NCBI GenBank assembly: GCA_046262355.1
Contig: JBHEMX010000071.1
Coordinates: forward strand, 1-10,655
Length of the DNA stretch: 10,655 nt
Origin: DATADD01 sp046262355
Lineage (GTDB): Bacteria; Actinomycetota; CADDZG01; WHSQ01
Reading direction: 5' to 3'
Positions within the stretch are counted from its first letter, which is position 1; the number at the start of each line of letters is the position of its first letter. Below the pieces are notes generated by a model. The model saw only the letters and a program-made list of their open reading frames with translations, ran no database searches and had not been told where the DNA came from. Of this stretch, positions 1 to 6,785 are shown one piece after another. Position numbers and translations under genes: made by a program.

Positions 1-152
1 GTGAAGAGGTCCTCGAACAGTTCGTCTGGAAAGAGCTTGTCGCGCTCGCGGTGCAGCAATGCATAGATCGAGCTGCGGTCCACCACCTCATCGCAGAAGC
101 GCTTGGCGTCGTCCAAGAGATCAGTCTGCCGCTCTGCCAGGCCAAGTGTCAC
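1..152 (-). CDS. IS1182-type transposase, N-terminal fragment (runs off left edge)
   Basis: Fifty codons of the 5' end of a transposase gene are visible; the rest lies left of the window. The protein begins MTLGLAERQTDLLDD and ends at the edge with SIYALLHRERDKLFPDELF. That arrangement, a short leader followed by a 'LLHRERDxLFPDELFxDLF' segment, is the one I know from the N-terminus of IS1182-family DDE transposases; the catalytic domain would be outside the window. I chose the GTG start at 152 because a GGAGGA Shine-Dalgarno sequence (157-162) sits 4 nt upstream and the protein then begins where relatives begin. The frame stays open back to a stop at 246-248, but no better start was found. 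The neighbouring AlkD-like gene is divergent and lacks its 5' end, which suggests this element inserted into it. Family assignment is from memory of the motif, not a search. Confidence 0.75.
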   Translation of the reverse strand, partial: MTLGLAERQTDLLDDAKRFCDEVVDRSSIYALLHRERDKLFPDELFEDLF

Positions 153-156
153 GAAG

Positions 157-162
157 TCCTCC
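157..162 (-). promoter_or_regulatory. Ribosome binding site of the transposase
   Basis: GGAGGA on the minus strand, 4 nt before the GTG start codon at 150-152. It decides the start of the transposase fragment over the in-frame GTG at 243-245 and TTG at 195-197. Confidence 0.6.
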
Positions 163-170
163 GAGAGAGA

Positions 171-192
171 AGAATTATCGTCGTGTAATTCT
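171..192. repeat. 7-bp perfect inverted repeat in the IS leader
   Basis: AGAATTA (171-177) and TAATTCT (186-192) are exact reverse complements around an 8-nt loop. The AT-rich stem stands out in a GC-rich window. It lies just upstream of the transposase ribosome binding site, so on the minus strand it would form in the transposase leader RNA; some IS elements use leader structure to limit expression from outside promoters. Function here is inference. Confidence 0.55.
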
Positions 193-263
193 CTCAAGTC
201 CCGGTTCAGATCGCGAACACTGAAAGCGAGAAAAACACCAACCACCTAGAGCACCATGACCTC

Positions 264-806
264 GTGGGACTGGTCGAGGACCTCTGGAGCACGAAAGAAT
301 TCGACCTGCGAATGGCGGCGGCGATCCTCCTCCAGATACGTTTCACGCAACTTGACACACGTGATGTCGAGATGATCGAGCGGCTCATCCGTGACTCCCG
401 GACCTGGGCGCTGGTGGACGTACTTGCGGTCCACGTCCTGGGAGCAATGTCGCTCCGCCGGCCCTTCAGACAGATACTCGACAAGTGGGCCAAAGACGAT
501 GATTTCTGGATCCGGCGGTCGTCGCTTCTGGCGGAGCTGAAGCCTCTCCAGAGCGGGCAGGATTTCGAACCCTTCGCTCGACGAGCCGACGCCATGCTCG
601 GGGAGAGGGAGTTCTTCATCCGCAAAGCGATCGGGTGGGTGCTTCGGGAGATGTCGAAGAAGCGGCCGGACGAGGTCTTCGAGTGGATGGCTCCGCGCAC
701 GGATCGAGCCTCAGGAGTGACGATGCGGGAGGTCGTCAAGTACCTGGAGCCGGAGCATGCAGCCCGGCTGATGCGCGCTCACAAGGACGGCCAGCCCGCG
801 GCCTGA
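264..806 (+). CDS. AlkD-like DNA alkylation repair protein, 5'-truncated
   Basis: A DNA alkylation repair protein of the AlkD type (HEAT-like repeats). This family excises bulky or charged alkylated bases such as N3- and N7-alkylpurines. All 180 residues after the GTG look like family sequence: DLRMAAAILL near residue 14, W48-x3-D52 (TWALVD), FWIRR at 81-85 and KAIGWVLRE at 121-129. By spacing these correspond to the Trp/Asp/Arg/Trp residues that form the AlkD active site. Family members are about 220-240 aa, so 40-60 N-terminal residues are missing. The frame is open upstream to a stop at 186-188, but the codons there offer no start and do not look like the family, and no ribosome binding site precedes the GTG at 264. 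The simplest reading is disruption by the adjacent IS element. Whether a shortened protein is made is unknown; loss of the first helices would probably impair it. Confidence 0.8.
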   Translation: MGLVEDLWSTKEFDLRMAAAILLQIRFTQLDTRDVEMIERLIRDSRTWALVDVLAVHVLGAMSLRRPFRQILDKWAKDDDFWIRRSSLLAELKPLQSGQDFEPFARRADAMLGEREFFIRKAIGWVLREMSKKRPDEVFEWMAPRTDRASGVTMREVVKYLEPEHAARLMRAHKDGQPAA

Positions 807-1104
807 CCGCGCATCGTCCGTGCCAGTTCGCGACTATGGAGGGTCGGCCCTGGGGGATCCGTTGTCGGTTTCGAGAATGCCGTTCCATGCAAACTTGGCG
901 ACGATCGCGGGTGTCCTGAGCCCCCGATCCAACGAGGTGGTTGGCGACAAGAAACCGCCGAGCGGCGTTGTTACCGGCCAATTTGATGTCGCCTTCCCTC
1001 CTTTGAGGGGCTCGTGCGACGTAGACGGAAAGAGGAGAAACGTCAGCGCCGCGCCGCGTCGCCGATGAGGCCCCAACGCCGGACGAATTCACCGATCCGG
1101 GGGC
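807..1104. other. Intergenic stretch, nothing recognisable
   Basis: About 300 bases between the convergent AlkD-like and cyclase genes. Short open frames exist on both strands, but none has a recognisable protein or a start with a good ribosome binding site in proper register. I see no terminator with a T-run for either gene. Confidence 0.6.
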
Positions 1105-4100
1105 TCACTCCCTCGATGTAGGGGCGAGCAGCCTTTCCGTTTGCGGCGCCGACAAGAAGCGAGCCTTGCGCTCCGAAGACAAACCGGACGCGATCCGGTC
1201 CACAGCGCTCCTCGCCTCGAGGTGTGCGCTCTCCGCTCCGGCGTCGTCCCCGCGCCCGAACAACGCTCGGCTGAGATCTCCTGCCGCACGGGCAACCAAG
1301 GCGGGGCTCCCCACCTCTCGAGCCGTCGCCAGCGCCCCCTTGATCTCATCGAGTCCGTGTTCCTTGTGCATCTCGAGAAGCGCTGCACCGAGAACCAGGC
1401 GTCCCCCCACTTCGTACTTGCGCCGGCTGGACCTTCGCGCCTGCATCACCGCGGCGGTGGCTTTCTCGGCCGCTGCCTCCGGTGTGTCGGTCGCGAGCGC
1501 CACCTGCGCCTGAGCCTCGGCCACGCGTCCTCCCGCAAGCCACTGGTGAAAGCCCTTGAGCTGTTGCGCTGCCTCGGCGAGCCGGGGCAGTTCCCCCCCA
1601 GCACGGCCGGGCTCGCCCTCGAGGAGGTCGAGGTAGACGAGGTCGATGCCTCCCTGTACCGGCGTCATCGGAAAGCCGGCCTCGGCCCCCATGTCGATGG
1701 CCACCTGGAGTCGTTCGCGCGCCTCGGGGAGAGAGAGGACGTCGCGCAGGACGCCGCCCCACATGCACATGGCTCGGGCCGTGAAGCGCAACACTCCTAT
1801 CTCCTGGCCCCGCCGAACGACCTCTTCGATGAGCGCGAGCCCTTGTTCGATCTCGCCTTTTGCGGCGAGGGCCAGGCCCATCTGGCAGCCGTTGCCGATC
1901 AGGCCCTCGACGTGGAAGACCTCGCGACCTAACTCGTAGCCCTGTTGCATGAACTCGATCGCCTTGTCGAGGTCGCCTCTCCAGTACCGTTGCATGCCCG
2001 CGACGGCGAGGAACGAGCTCAGCTCTCCTTGCAGGCTTTCCGGAGGCCACACCTCCAGGGTTTGCTCACCAAGGGCGGCTGCCTGCTCGAGCTCACCGTT
2101 CATCCCCGCGGTGAAACACAGCAGCCCGAGGGCAGGAGCTATGAGGTCGCTTGTCCCCAATCGCTCCGCCATGGCCAGCGCCTTCTCGGCATGCTCTTGG
2201 GTGGTGGCCGCGTCGGCGAGCCAATACCCCGATCGGGCCAGAGCGATCTCCGCCTCCACCAGATCGGCGCCGTCAAGGCGCTCGAGAAGGGGGCGCAGCT
2301 CCTCGGCGGCAGCCGCGTGGTCCCCCGCTTCCTGCAACGTAAGCGCTCGTTGCAGGCAGATGTTCCCAGCCTTCTCCGGGTCGCCGTCTCCCACCAGCTC
2401 TAGCGCTTCGCCGTAGAGAGCGATCGCCTCTCCCTTCGCCCATGCCCTTCTCGCGTTGCCCGCCGCAATGAGCAGATACTCGACGGCCCTCTCGAGATCG
2501 CCCGCCTCCTTCCAGTGGTGGGCCAGAACCGAGGCGGCCTCCGCCGACTGCCATGCGGCCGACTCGATGAAGCGCGCGATGACGGCGTGGCGCTCACGAC
2601 GCGCCCTTCTGGGAAGGATCGAGTAGGCGACTTCCCGGATCAGCATGTGCTTGAAGGTGAACTCGGAATCGCCGTGGAACCGGGATGTCCGTTCCCGCCT
2701 AACGAAATCCTTCCTCTCGAGGAGGTCAAGCGACTCGTCGATGTCGCGCTCGGGCTGAAGACGTTGCAGGGCCCCTCTCCAGAAGACCTTCCCCACGACG
2801 GAGGCATCGAGGATGAGGGACTTCTCGGCGCGAGGCAAGGCATCGAGCCGCGCCGCGATAATCCCCTTGACGTTGGTAGGTAGTCGCTGCATCTCCCCGG
2901 AGCCTCTTTCGCTGAGCGATGCGGCGAGCTCCTCGATGAACAGCGGATTGCCTTCCGCGGTGGACCCCAGTTGGTCCAGGACGGACGGCGACGCTCCATC
3001 GGTCAGGAGGCTGCGCGCCAGGCTTCGGGAGGCGTCGGCAGACAGGGGCTGAAGCGGGAGGGCCGTATAGGAGGGAAGGCCGCCTCCCCAACCCGAGCGC
3101 TGTTCGAGAAGCTGTGGACGGGCCAGTGTCAACAACAGCGTGGGAACGTCGCGGACCCGAGCAGCCATCGACTCGAGAAGCTCGAGAAGGCTCGGCTCGG
3201 CCCAATGGATGTCTTCGAAAACGAACGCTGCCGGACGTTTGGCCGCAACCGCTTCGACGAAGCGACGGACGGAGAAGAAAAGGCCCTGCTTGTCGGCGAC
3301 TGCGCCGTTCTGGCTGATGCCCACGAGGGTAGCGAGATGATCCTCCGACTCCCTTTGCTCGCCGGGGTCCACGAGGTTCGTGATCACGCCGTGGAGCTTC
3401 TTCCTCGCGACGTCCCCTGCGTCTGTTTCGTAGATCTCGGCAAGACGCTTCACCTGTTGAGCCAGAGCACCGTAGCCGGAGGTCTCCCCGTAGGGGAGGC
3501 ATCGCCCCTGCAGGATCGTAGCGTCGTCTGTAGCGATCAGCTCGATGAGCTCTTGGCAGAGACGGGTCTTGCCGATGCCCGGATCGCCCAGGACCGTAAC
3601 GAGCTGCGGCCGCCTCTCGGCAACGACTCGCTCCCAGATCCTTTTCAGGAGGTCGAGCTCGGCATCCCTTCCGGTCAACGGGGCCCCGGAGAGGGGCCGC
3701 TCCGCCAAGGCGCCGATGGGTTCGTGCGCGAGCCATGCCCGAACGGGGGCCCGCTTGCCCTTCAACTCGAGCGGCTCGACTCGTTCGTAGCGAAACGCTT
3801 GCTTGGTGGCTCGGTACGTCTCCTCTCCCACGAGGACGCCCGAGCCCGGAGCGGTGGATTGCAGACGCGCCGCGGTGTTCACCGCATCCCCGATGGCCGT
3901 GAAGTGGCGCCGACTCTCCGGTCCGACCGGAGCGAACATGACTTCCCCGGTGTTCACACCAACCCGTAGAGGCAGCTTTCCGAAGGCATCGGCTTCATCA
4001 CGGATGAATGCCTGCATCTCCAGCCCCGCGCGCACAGCACGATCGGGGTCGTCGCCGTGAGCCGTCGGGGCGCCGAAGAGGGCCATCAGGCCGTCACCCA

Positions 4101-4452
4101 TCACGTCGTTGACGATCCCTCCGAAGGACACGACCAGCTCACCCACCCTAGCCATGGCGCGGTCGACTATCGCCCTCAGGTCCTCCGGGTCGGTGGTCTC
4201 CGAGAGGGTGGTGTACCCGGAGAGGTCGGCGAAGAGCACGGTGGCCCAGCGTCTCTCCTCGGACGGTCCGTACACCGCCTCAGAGGGTGCTTGGAGGTCG
4301 TTGCCACAGCCTCCGCAGAAGCGATAACCGAGGGGGTTCGCCTCCCCACACTGAGAACAGGTCAGCAGCAGGGAGTATCCGCAGTTTCCACAGAACCGCT
4401 GAGTGCCCGGATTGTCCTGGTGGCACTGGGGACAAACGACGGTTTCCTGCAC
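1105..4452 (-). CDS. Double zinc ribbon / class III nucleotide cyclase / AAA ATPase / TPR protein
   Basis: A large multidomain cytoplasmic signalling protein of about 1115 aa. From the N-terminus: two zinc ribbons (Cys pairs at 7/10 and 21/24, then 32/35 and 46/49); a class III adenylyl/guanylyl cyclase domain at about 66-245 with metal-binding Asp76 (FADLSGY) and Asp120 (MGDG) and the Asn192/Arg196 pair of GDAVNTAARL; an AAA/NTPase domain with Walker A GDPGIGKT at 289-296 and a Walker B-like FVFEDIHWAE near 411-419; and a helical TPR-like region from about 640 to the end. No membrane segment is seen. The order is typical of 'adenylate cyclase plus predicted ATPase' proteins common in actinobacteria. 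The residue that normally selects purine (Lys, three before the GD) is Asp116, and the second selecting position is Thr185 as in class IIIb. I prefer the GTG at 4452, since AAGGGA precedes it and the family starts just before the first CxxC. An ATG at 4482 is the main alternative. The longer open frame to 4629 is antisense to a tlyA remnant and non-family-like. Substrate and regulation are unknown. Confidence 0.92.
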   Translation of the reverse strand: MQETVVCPQCHQDNPGTQRFCGNCGYSLLLTCSQCGEANPLGYRFCGGCGNDLQAPSEAVYGPSEERRWATVLFADLSGYTTLSETTDPEDLRAIVDRAMARVGELVVSFGGIVNDVMGDGLMALFGAPTAHGDDPDRAVRAGLEMQAFIRDEADAFGKLPLRVGVNTGEVMFAPVGPESRRHFTAIGDAVNTAARLQSTAPGSGVLVGEETYRATKQAFRYERVEPLELKGKRAPVRAWLAHEPIGALAERPLSGAPLTGRDAELDLLKRIWERVVAERRPQLVTVLGDPGIGKTRLCQELIELIATDDATILQGRCLPYGETSGYGALAQQVKRLAEIYETDAGDVARKKLHGVITNLVDPGEQRESEDHLATLVGISQNGAVADKQGLFFSVRRFVEAVAAKRPAAFVFEDIHWAEPSLLELLESMAARVRDVPTLLLTLARPQLLEQRSGWGGGLPSYTALPLQPLSADASRSLARSLLTDGASPSVLDQLGSTAEGNPLFIEELAASLSERGSGEMQRLPTNVKGIIAARLDALPRAEKSLILDASVVGKVFWRGALQRLQPERDIDESLDLLERKDFVRRERTSRFHGDSEFTFKHMLIREVAYSILPRRARRERHAVIARFIESAAWQSAEAASVLAHHWKEAGDLERAVEYLLIAAGNARRAWAKGEAIALYGEALELVGDGDPEKAGNICLQRALTLQEAGDHAAAAEELRPLLERLDGADLVEAEIALARSGYWLADAATTQEHAEKALAMAERLGTSDLIAPALGLLCFTAGMNGELEQAAALGEQTLEVWPPESLQGELSSFLAVAGMQRYWRGDLDKAIEFMQQGYELGREVFHVEGLIGNGCQMGLALAAKGEIEQGLALIEEVVRRGQEIGVLRFTARAMCMWGGVLRDVLSLPEARERLQVAIDMGAEAGFPMTPVQGGIDLVYLDLLEGEPGRAGGELPRLAEAAQQLKGFHQWLAGGRVAEAQAQVALATDTPEAAAEKATAAVMQARRSSRRKYEVGGRLVLGAALLEMHKEHGLDEIKGALATAREVGSPALVARAAGDLSRALFGRGDDAGAESAHLEARSAVDRIASGLSSERKARFLSAPQTERLLAPTSRE

Positions 4453-4601
4453 GGCGGTTCCCTTCTGGCAGCGAAGGGTCATTCTAGGAGAGGGCAGCTC
4501 TTCCTCCAACTGCCGGAGACGCGGCCCCGGCCGTCCCCGTTGCTGCTCGGCGTCTGGGCGCGCTCGTTGGACGTGAGCGCGCGAGCCATCCACGACCACG
4601 T

Positions 4602-4865
4602 CGAAGTCAGCGCGGTGGCGTTTGGACACGACACGACCGAGAACCTCTAGCGATAGAGAACTTCGCAGTCACGGTCGAGGGCAGAGTGGCGCTGGATGCC
4701 GGCGCCGCGGCCGGAGGCTTCACCAGAGCTCTCCTCAAAGCAGGGGCACGACGCGTCCACGCCGTAGATGTGGGCCACGTCTAGCTTGTCGGGTCGCTCC
4801 GGCAGGACGAGCGAGTCGTGAACCTGGAAGCAGTGAATATTGCGGACCTTGACCACGAGATCGAA
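4602..4865 (+). pseudogene. Decayed TlyA-like 2'-O-methyltransferase remnant
   Basis: Reading the frame of position 4656, the plus strand gives ENFAVTVEGRVALDAGAAAG then GFTRALLKAGARRVHAVDVG, a stop, and LVGSLRQDERVVNLEAVNIA. This matches in order the TlyA (FtsJ-like rRNA 2'-O-methyltransferase) core: the SAM-binding 'RVALDAGASTGGFT' motif, the 'AVDVGYGQL' strand and the 'R.D.RVVNLE..N' segment. The stop at the position after GHV is TAG where relatives have Gln, consistent with a single C-to-T change. SQRGGV at about 4605-4622 resembles the family's VSRGG motif. A faint S4-like echo (RRLGALV) lies near 4540, but most of the N-terminal S4 domain is missing, and the C-terminal half after IADLD is unrecognisable. 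No start or ribosome binding site is evident. I regard it as dead. TlyA modifies 16S and 23S rRNA; a functional copy, if any, must be elsewhere. Confidence 0.75.
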
Positions 4866-4883
4866 CTATCGAGTTCTTTGTTT
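4863..4883 (+). terminator. Weak terminator-like hairpin after the tlyA remnant
   Basis: GAACT (4863-4867), loop ATCG, AGTTC (4872-4876), followed by TTTGTTT (4877-4883). The stem is only 5 bp with two GC pairs, so it would be weak, but the T-run is unusual in this GC-rich window. The remaining bases to 5128 hold nothing I can assign. Confidence 0.25.
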
Positions 4884-5128
4884 ACGCCCGTCGCCGCTCC
4901 CAGAAGTGGAAGCACGGAAGACGCCGGCGGGAGGCGTCCCGCGGATGTCATCGCACGTCCACGCCGTCCCTGGTGTAACCAGCCACTTCGGCGGCCTCCG
5001 AGAGCGTTAGCCAGACCTCTCAGTAGGCACGTCCATGGCGCATCCTCCGCGGATCCCGCCCGACGCGCAACGACGGCCGGTCGGCAAGCTCCTCGAACGA
5101 TGGCAGCCCAACACCGGAGCGCAGGTGA

Positions 5129-5809
5129 TCACGAGACGTAGCTATCCAGTCGATCGGCGAGCTCTCTCGGCCGGCTCAAGGCGATGCAGTGACCTCCATC
5201 GATCTCATGGGGGGTGATTCCCAGGCGTTCCTTCACGATCCTGCCTAGCCATTCCGCCGGGAAGAACCGGTCATCGCGGCAGAGCAAGAATTTCGTGGGT
5301 ATGTCGGGCCATGCGTCCAACGGCCACGGTTCCTTCCCAGGTGTCTCCGACTGGGTCCGTACTCTCTTCAACGCCTCGGCGGCGAGCTCCGGTGGAACGT
5401 CGTGCATGAATGCGGCGACCGTCCACGCGTCCTCCTGGCTCATTCCCTCGGCCTCCTCCAACGGACCGAAATTTGGAGATTCGTAGCCGGTGTTCGCCCA
5501 GTAGTCATTGGGCGCCTCACCGGGCGATGGAATCATCGCGGCCACCAGCACCATAAGACTGGCGGGCACGCGCTCGCACACGAGCGGCGCCGTGAAACCG
5601 CCGAATGATTGCGCCACCAGGACGAGATCCCTTCGCCCTCCGATGGCATCGACGACCGTGTCGGCGTATTGAGCCAATCCAGCCGAATCGTCATCGCAGA
5701 GGAGATCGACCGCGACGACGTCGTGACCGCGCTCACGCAGCTCAGGCTCAACGAGATGCCAGTACCACGCACTGTCGGCCGCACCGTGGATCAACACGAA
5801 TGTCGCCAA
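5129..5809 (-). CDS. Alpha/beta hydrolase, esterase-like
   Basis: A 226-aa soluble alpha/beta-fold hydrolase. The protein opens with the family strand and oxyanion segment FVLIHGAADSAWYW (HG at 8-9). The nucleophile elbow is VAQSFGGF with Ser68, the likely acid is Asp180 in LLCRDDRFFP, and the catalytic His is His207 in GGHCIALSRP. The lid region is short. The overall pattern resembles small esterases of the pyrethroid-hydrolase/plant methylesterase type, but the substrate cannot be told from sequence. Length is complete for the family and there is no signal peptide. The start is TTG, supported by a perfect AGGAGG 5 nt upstream and by family-like sequence beginning immediately after it. It lies 92 nt downstream of the reductase-family gene on the same strand, so co-transcription is likely. 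I see no frameshift or missing catalytic residue. Confidence 0.9.
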   Translation of the reverse strand: MATFVLIHGAADSAWYWHLVEPELRERGHDVVAVDLLCDDDSAGLAQYADTVVDAIGGRRDLVLVAQSFGGFTAPLVCERVPASLMVLVAAMIPSPGEAPNDYWANTGYESPNFGPLEEAEGMSQEDAWTVAAFMHDVPPELAAEALKRVRTQSETPGKEPWPLDAWPDIPTKFLLCRDDRFFPAEWLGRIVKERLGITPHEIDGGHCIALSRPRELADRLDSYVS

Positions 5810-5814
5810 ACGAG

Positions 5815-5820
5815 CCTCCT
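5815..5820 (-). promoter_or_regulatory. Consensus ribosome binding site for a TTG start
   Basis: AGGAGG on the minus strand, 5 nt before the TTG codon at 5807-5809. It is the strongest Shine-Dalgarno seen in the window and fixes the start of the alpha/beta hydrolase at a non-ATG codon. Confidence 0.75.
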
Positions 5821-5901
5821 TTCACATCCAGCAGTTTGGTAGATGAGGACGAACACCCGTCAAGAAACACCTTCGCCAGGATGGCGAATGGAACGCTGAC
5901 G

Positions 5902-6504
5902 TCAGCGCCTGACCCTGTAGTGCATGTGGGTGACGCCTTTCTCCCCCTCGAGGATCCTGGTGCGCGCCAGCTCGATCTGCTCGGGAGCAAGGTCCTCGAA
6001 CAGACGGCGCCCCTGGCCGAATAGCACCGGGATGACATGGAGTTCGATCTCGTCGAGGACGCCGGCGGTGAGTGCGAGCGACGCGGTTCCGACGCCGTGA
6101 ACCAGCACGTTCTTGTCGCCCGCAGCCTCCTTGGCTTGAGTCATCGCACTCGTGACGTCGTTCACGTAGGTAACCAGCGGCCACTGCCTCAGATGGTGGG
6201 CGTCGTGGCGGGTGAGGATGAAGATCGGCGCGCCGCCGTGGTGGTCACCGCCCCAGCCGTCGGCAGGCTCGAAGGTCGCCCTGCCGGCGACGACTGCGCC
6301 GGTGGACATGAATTCGTCGATGACTTTGCCGTTGACGCTACCTGAACGAAGGGTGGCCTCTAGGGCGTCGACCCGGCCGCCGCCCGTAATCGCCCAATCG
6401 TGCAGGCGTTCCCCGCCGTCACCGAGGCCGTTGTCCGGTCTTTCATTGGGGCCGGCCACGAACCCGTCGAGGGACATAGACATGTAGAGAACGGTTGCAG
6501 ACAT
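5902..6504 (-). CDS. Dihydrofolate reductase / RibD C-terminal family protein
   Basis: A 200-aa protein of the dihydrofolate-reductase-like superfamily (RibD C-terminal domain type), expected to be a cytoplasmic NAD(P)H-dependent reductase. Visible family features: the opening strand VLYMSMSLDGFVAGPN (5-20); GAVVAGRATFEP (69-80), where RibD-type proteins place an 'R.T' next to the cofactor; GGAPIFILTRH (90-100); VLVHGVGTASLAL (133-145), the nucleotide-binding glycine segment; and DEIELHVIPVLFGQGRRLFE (151-170), a hallmark of this group. Length is normal and both ends look complete. ATG 6504 is preceded by GGAG at a 6-7 nt spacing. Most stand-alone members have unknown substrates, so neither folate nor riboflavin metabolism should be assumed. 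It is the first gene of a probable two-gene operon with the downstream hydrolase, and a candidate promoter lies about 70 nt upstream. Confidence 0.92.
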   Translation of the reverse strand: MSATVLYMSMSLDGFVAGPNERPDNGLGDGGERLHDWAITGGGRVDALEATLRSGSVNGKVIDEFMSTGAVVAGRATFEPADGWGGDHHGGAPIFILTRHDAHHLRQWPLVTYVNDVTSAMTQAKEAAGDKNVLVHGVGTASLALTAGVLDEIELHVIPVLFGQGRRLFEDLAPEQIELARTRILEGEKGVTHMHYRVRR

Positions 6505-6550
6505 CGCTTCTCCTGTTCCTTACTTTCCTTCCTTTTCTGGCTCTGGATGG

Positions 6551-6574
6551 CTGATCGCCCTACTGATCGACCTA
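6551..6574. repeat. Tandem 12-bp direct repeat upstream of the reductase gene
   Basis: CTGATCGCCCTA (6551-6562) is followed without a gap by CTGATCGACCTA (6563-6574), one mismatch. The pair overlaps the predicted -10 element and start region of the candidate minus-strand promoter, a position where a bound repressor would block transcription. Operator function is inference. Confidence 0.6.
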
Positions 6575-6601
6575 TCTATGCAGACGTCGCTACGCAGACA
6601 A
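6573..6601 (-). promoter_or_regulatory. Candidate promoter for the reductase/hydrolase unit
   Basis: On the minus strand TTGTCT (6596-6601) and TAGATA (6573-6578) are separated by 17 nt, a sigma70-like layout with modest matches to TTGACA and TATAAT. It would give a leader of roughly 60 nt before the ATG at 6504. Judged by eye only. Confidence 0.3.
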
Positions 6602-6695
6602 ACTCATCGGTTCTGAGGACTTCCTTTGAAACGGCCTTGTCGTCCCCTCGCCGAGGGCCGACCTGCCGCCCGAGGTCGCAGCGAGGCGAGAACGA

Positions 6696-6785
6696 GTGAG
6701 CGTCGACGAAGGGCGTCGTTATCGCGCAGTACTGGCAGGTGCGCGGTTAGTCCCTCGTCGCGACGACGCCCTTCTTCACGCTCAC
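6696..6785. repeat. Long imperfect inverted repeat with a nested stem
   Basis: The left arm (6696-6719) and right arm (6763-6785) pair over 8 bp (GTGAGCGT) and 12 bp (GAAGGGCGTCGT), interrupted by a 4/3-nt internal loop. Inside the 43-nt spacer CGCGCA (6723-6728) pairs with TGCGCG (6740-6745). The right arm covers the TGA of the truncated epimerase. No T-run follows on either side, so it is not a typical intrinsic terminator. Confidence 0.7.

Larger units (their letters stand above)
1..200 (-). mobile_element. End of an IS1182-like insertion sequence (right boundary uncertain)
   Basis: The transposase fragment and its leader must be followed by the IS terminus somewhere between about 195 and 255, because AlkD-like protein homology starts near 250-264 on the opposite strand. 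I could not identify the terminal inverted repeat by eye and the other end of the element is outside the window, so the boundary given is a placeholder. The leader contains a perfect 7-bp hairpin at 171-192. Confidence 0.5.

Noticed and set aside
1141..4060. Long plus-strand open frames across the cyclase gene
   Set aside because: They are shadows of the minus-strand coding frame in GC-rich DNA and contain no family motifs.
4453..4629. N-terminal extension of the cyclase open frame up to 4629
   Set aside because: The extra residues are Arg/Pro/Gln-rich, lie before the usual family start, have no convincing ribosome site and are antisense to the tlyA-like remnant.
4647..4856. 69-codon minus-strand frame
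   Set aside because: It is the antisense of the TlyA-like segment, which gives a clear family match on the plus strand.
6696..6785. Inverted repeat as an integron attC site
   Set aside because: The GTTRRRY/RYYYAAC core boxes expected at the ends are not present.
6747..6785. Short frame starting GTGA over the epimerase stop (MSVKKGVVATRD)
   Set aside because: It looks like a coupled start but ends after 12 codons, so it is at most a remnant.
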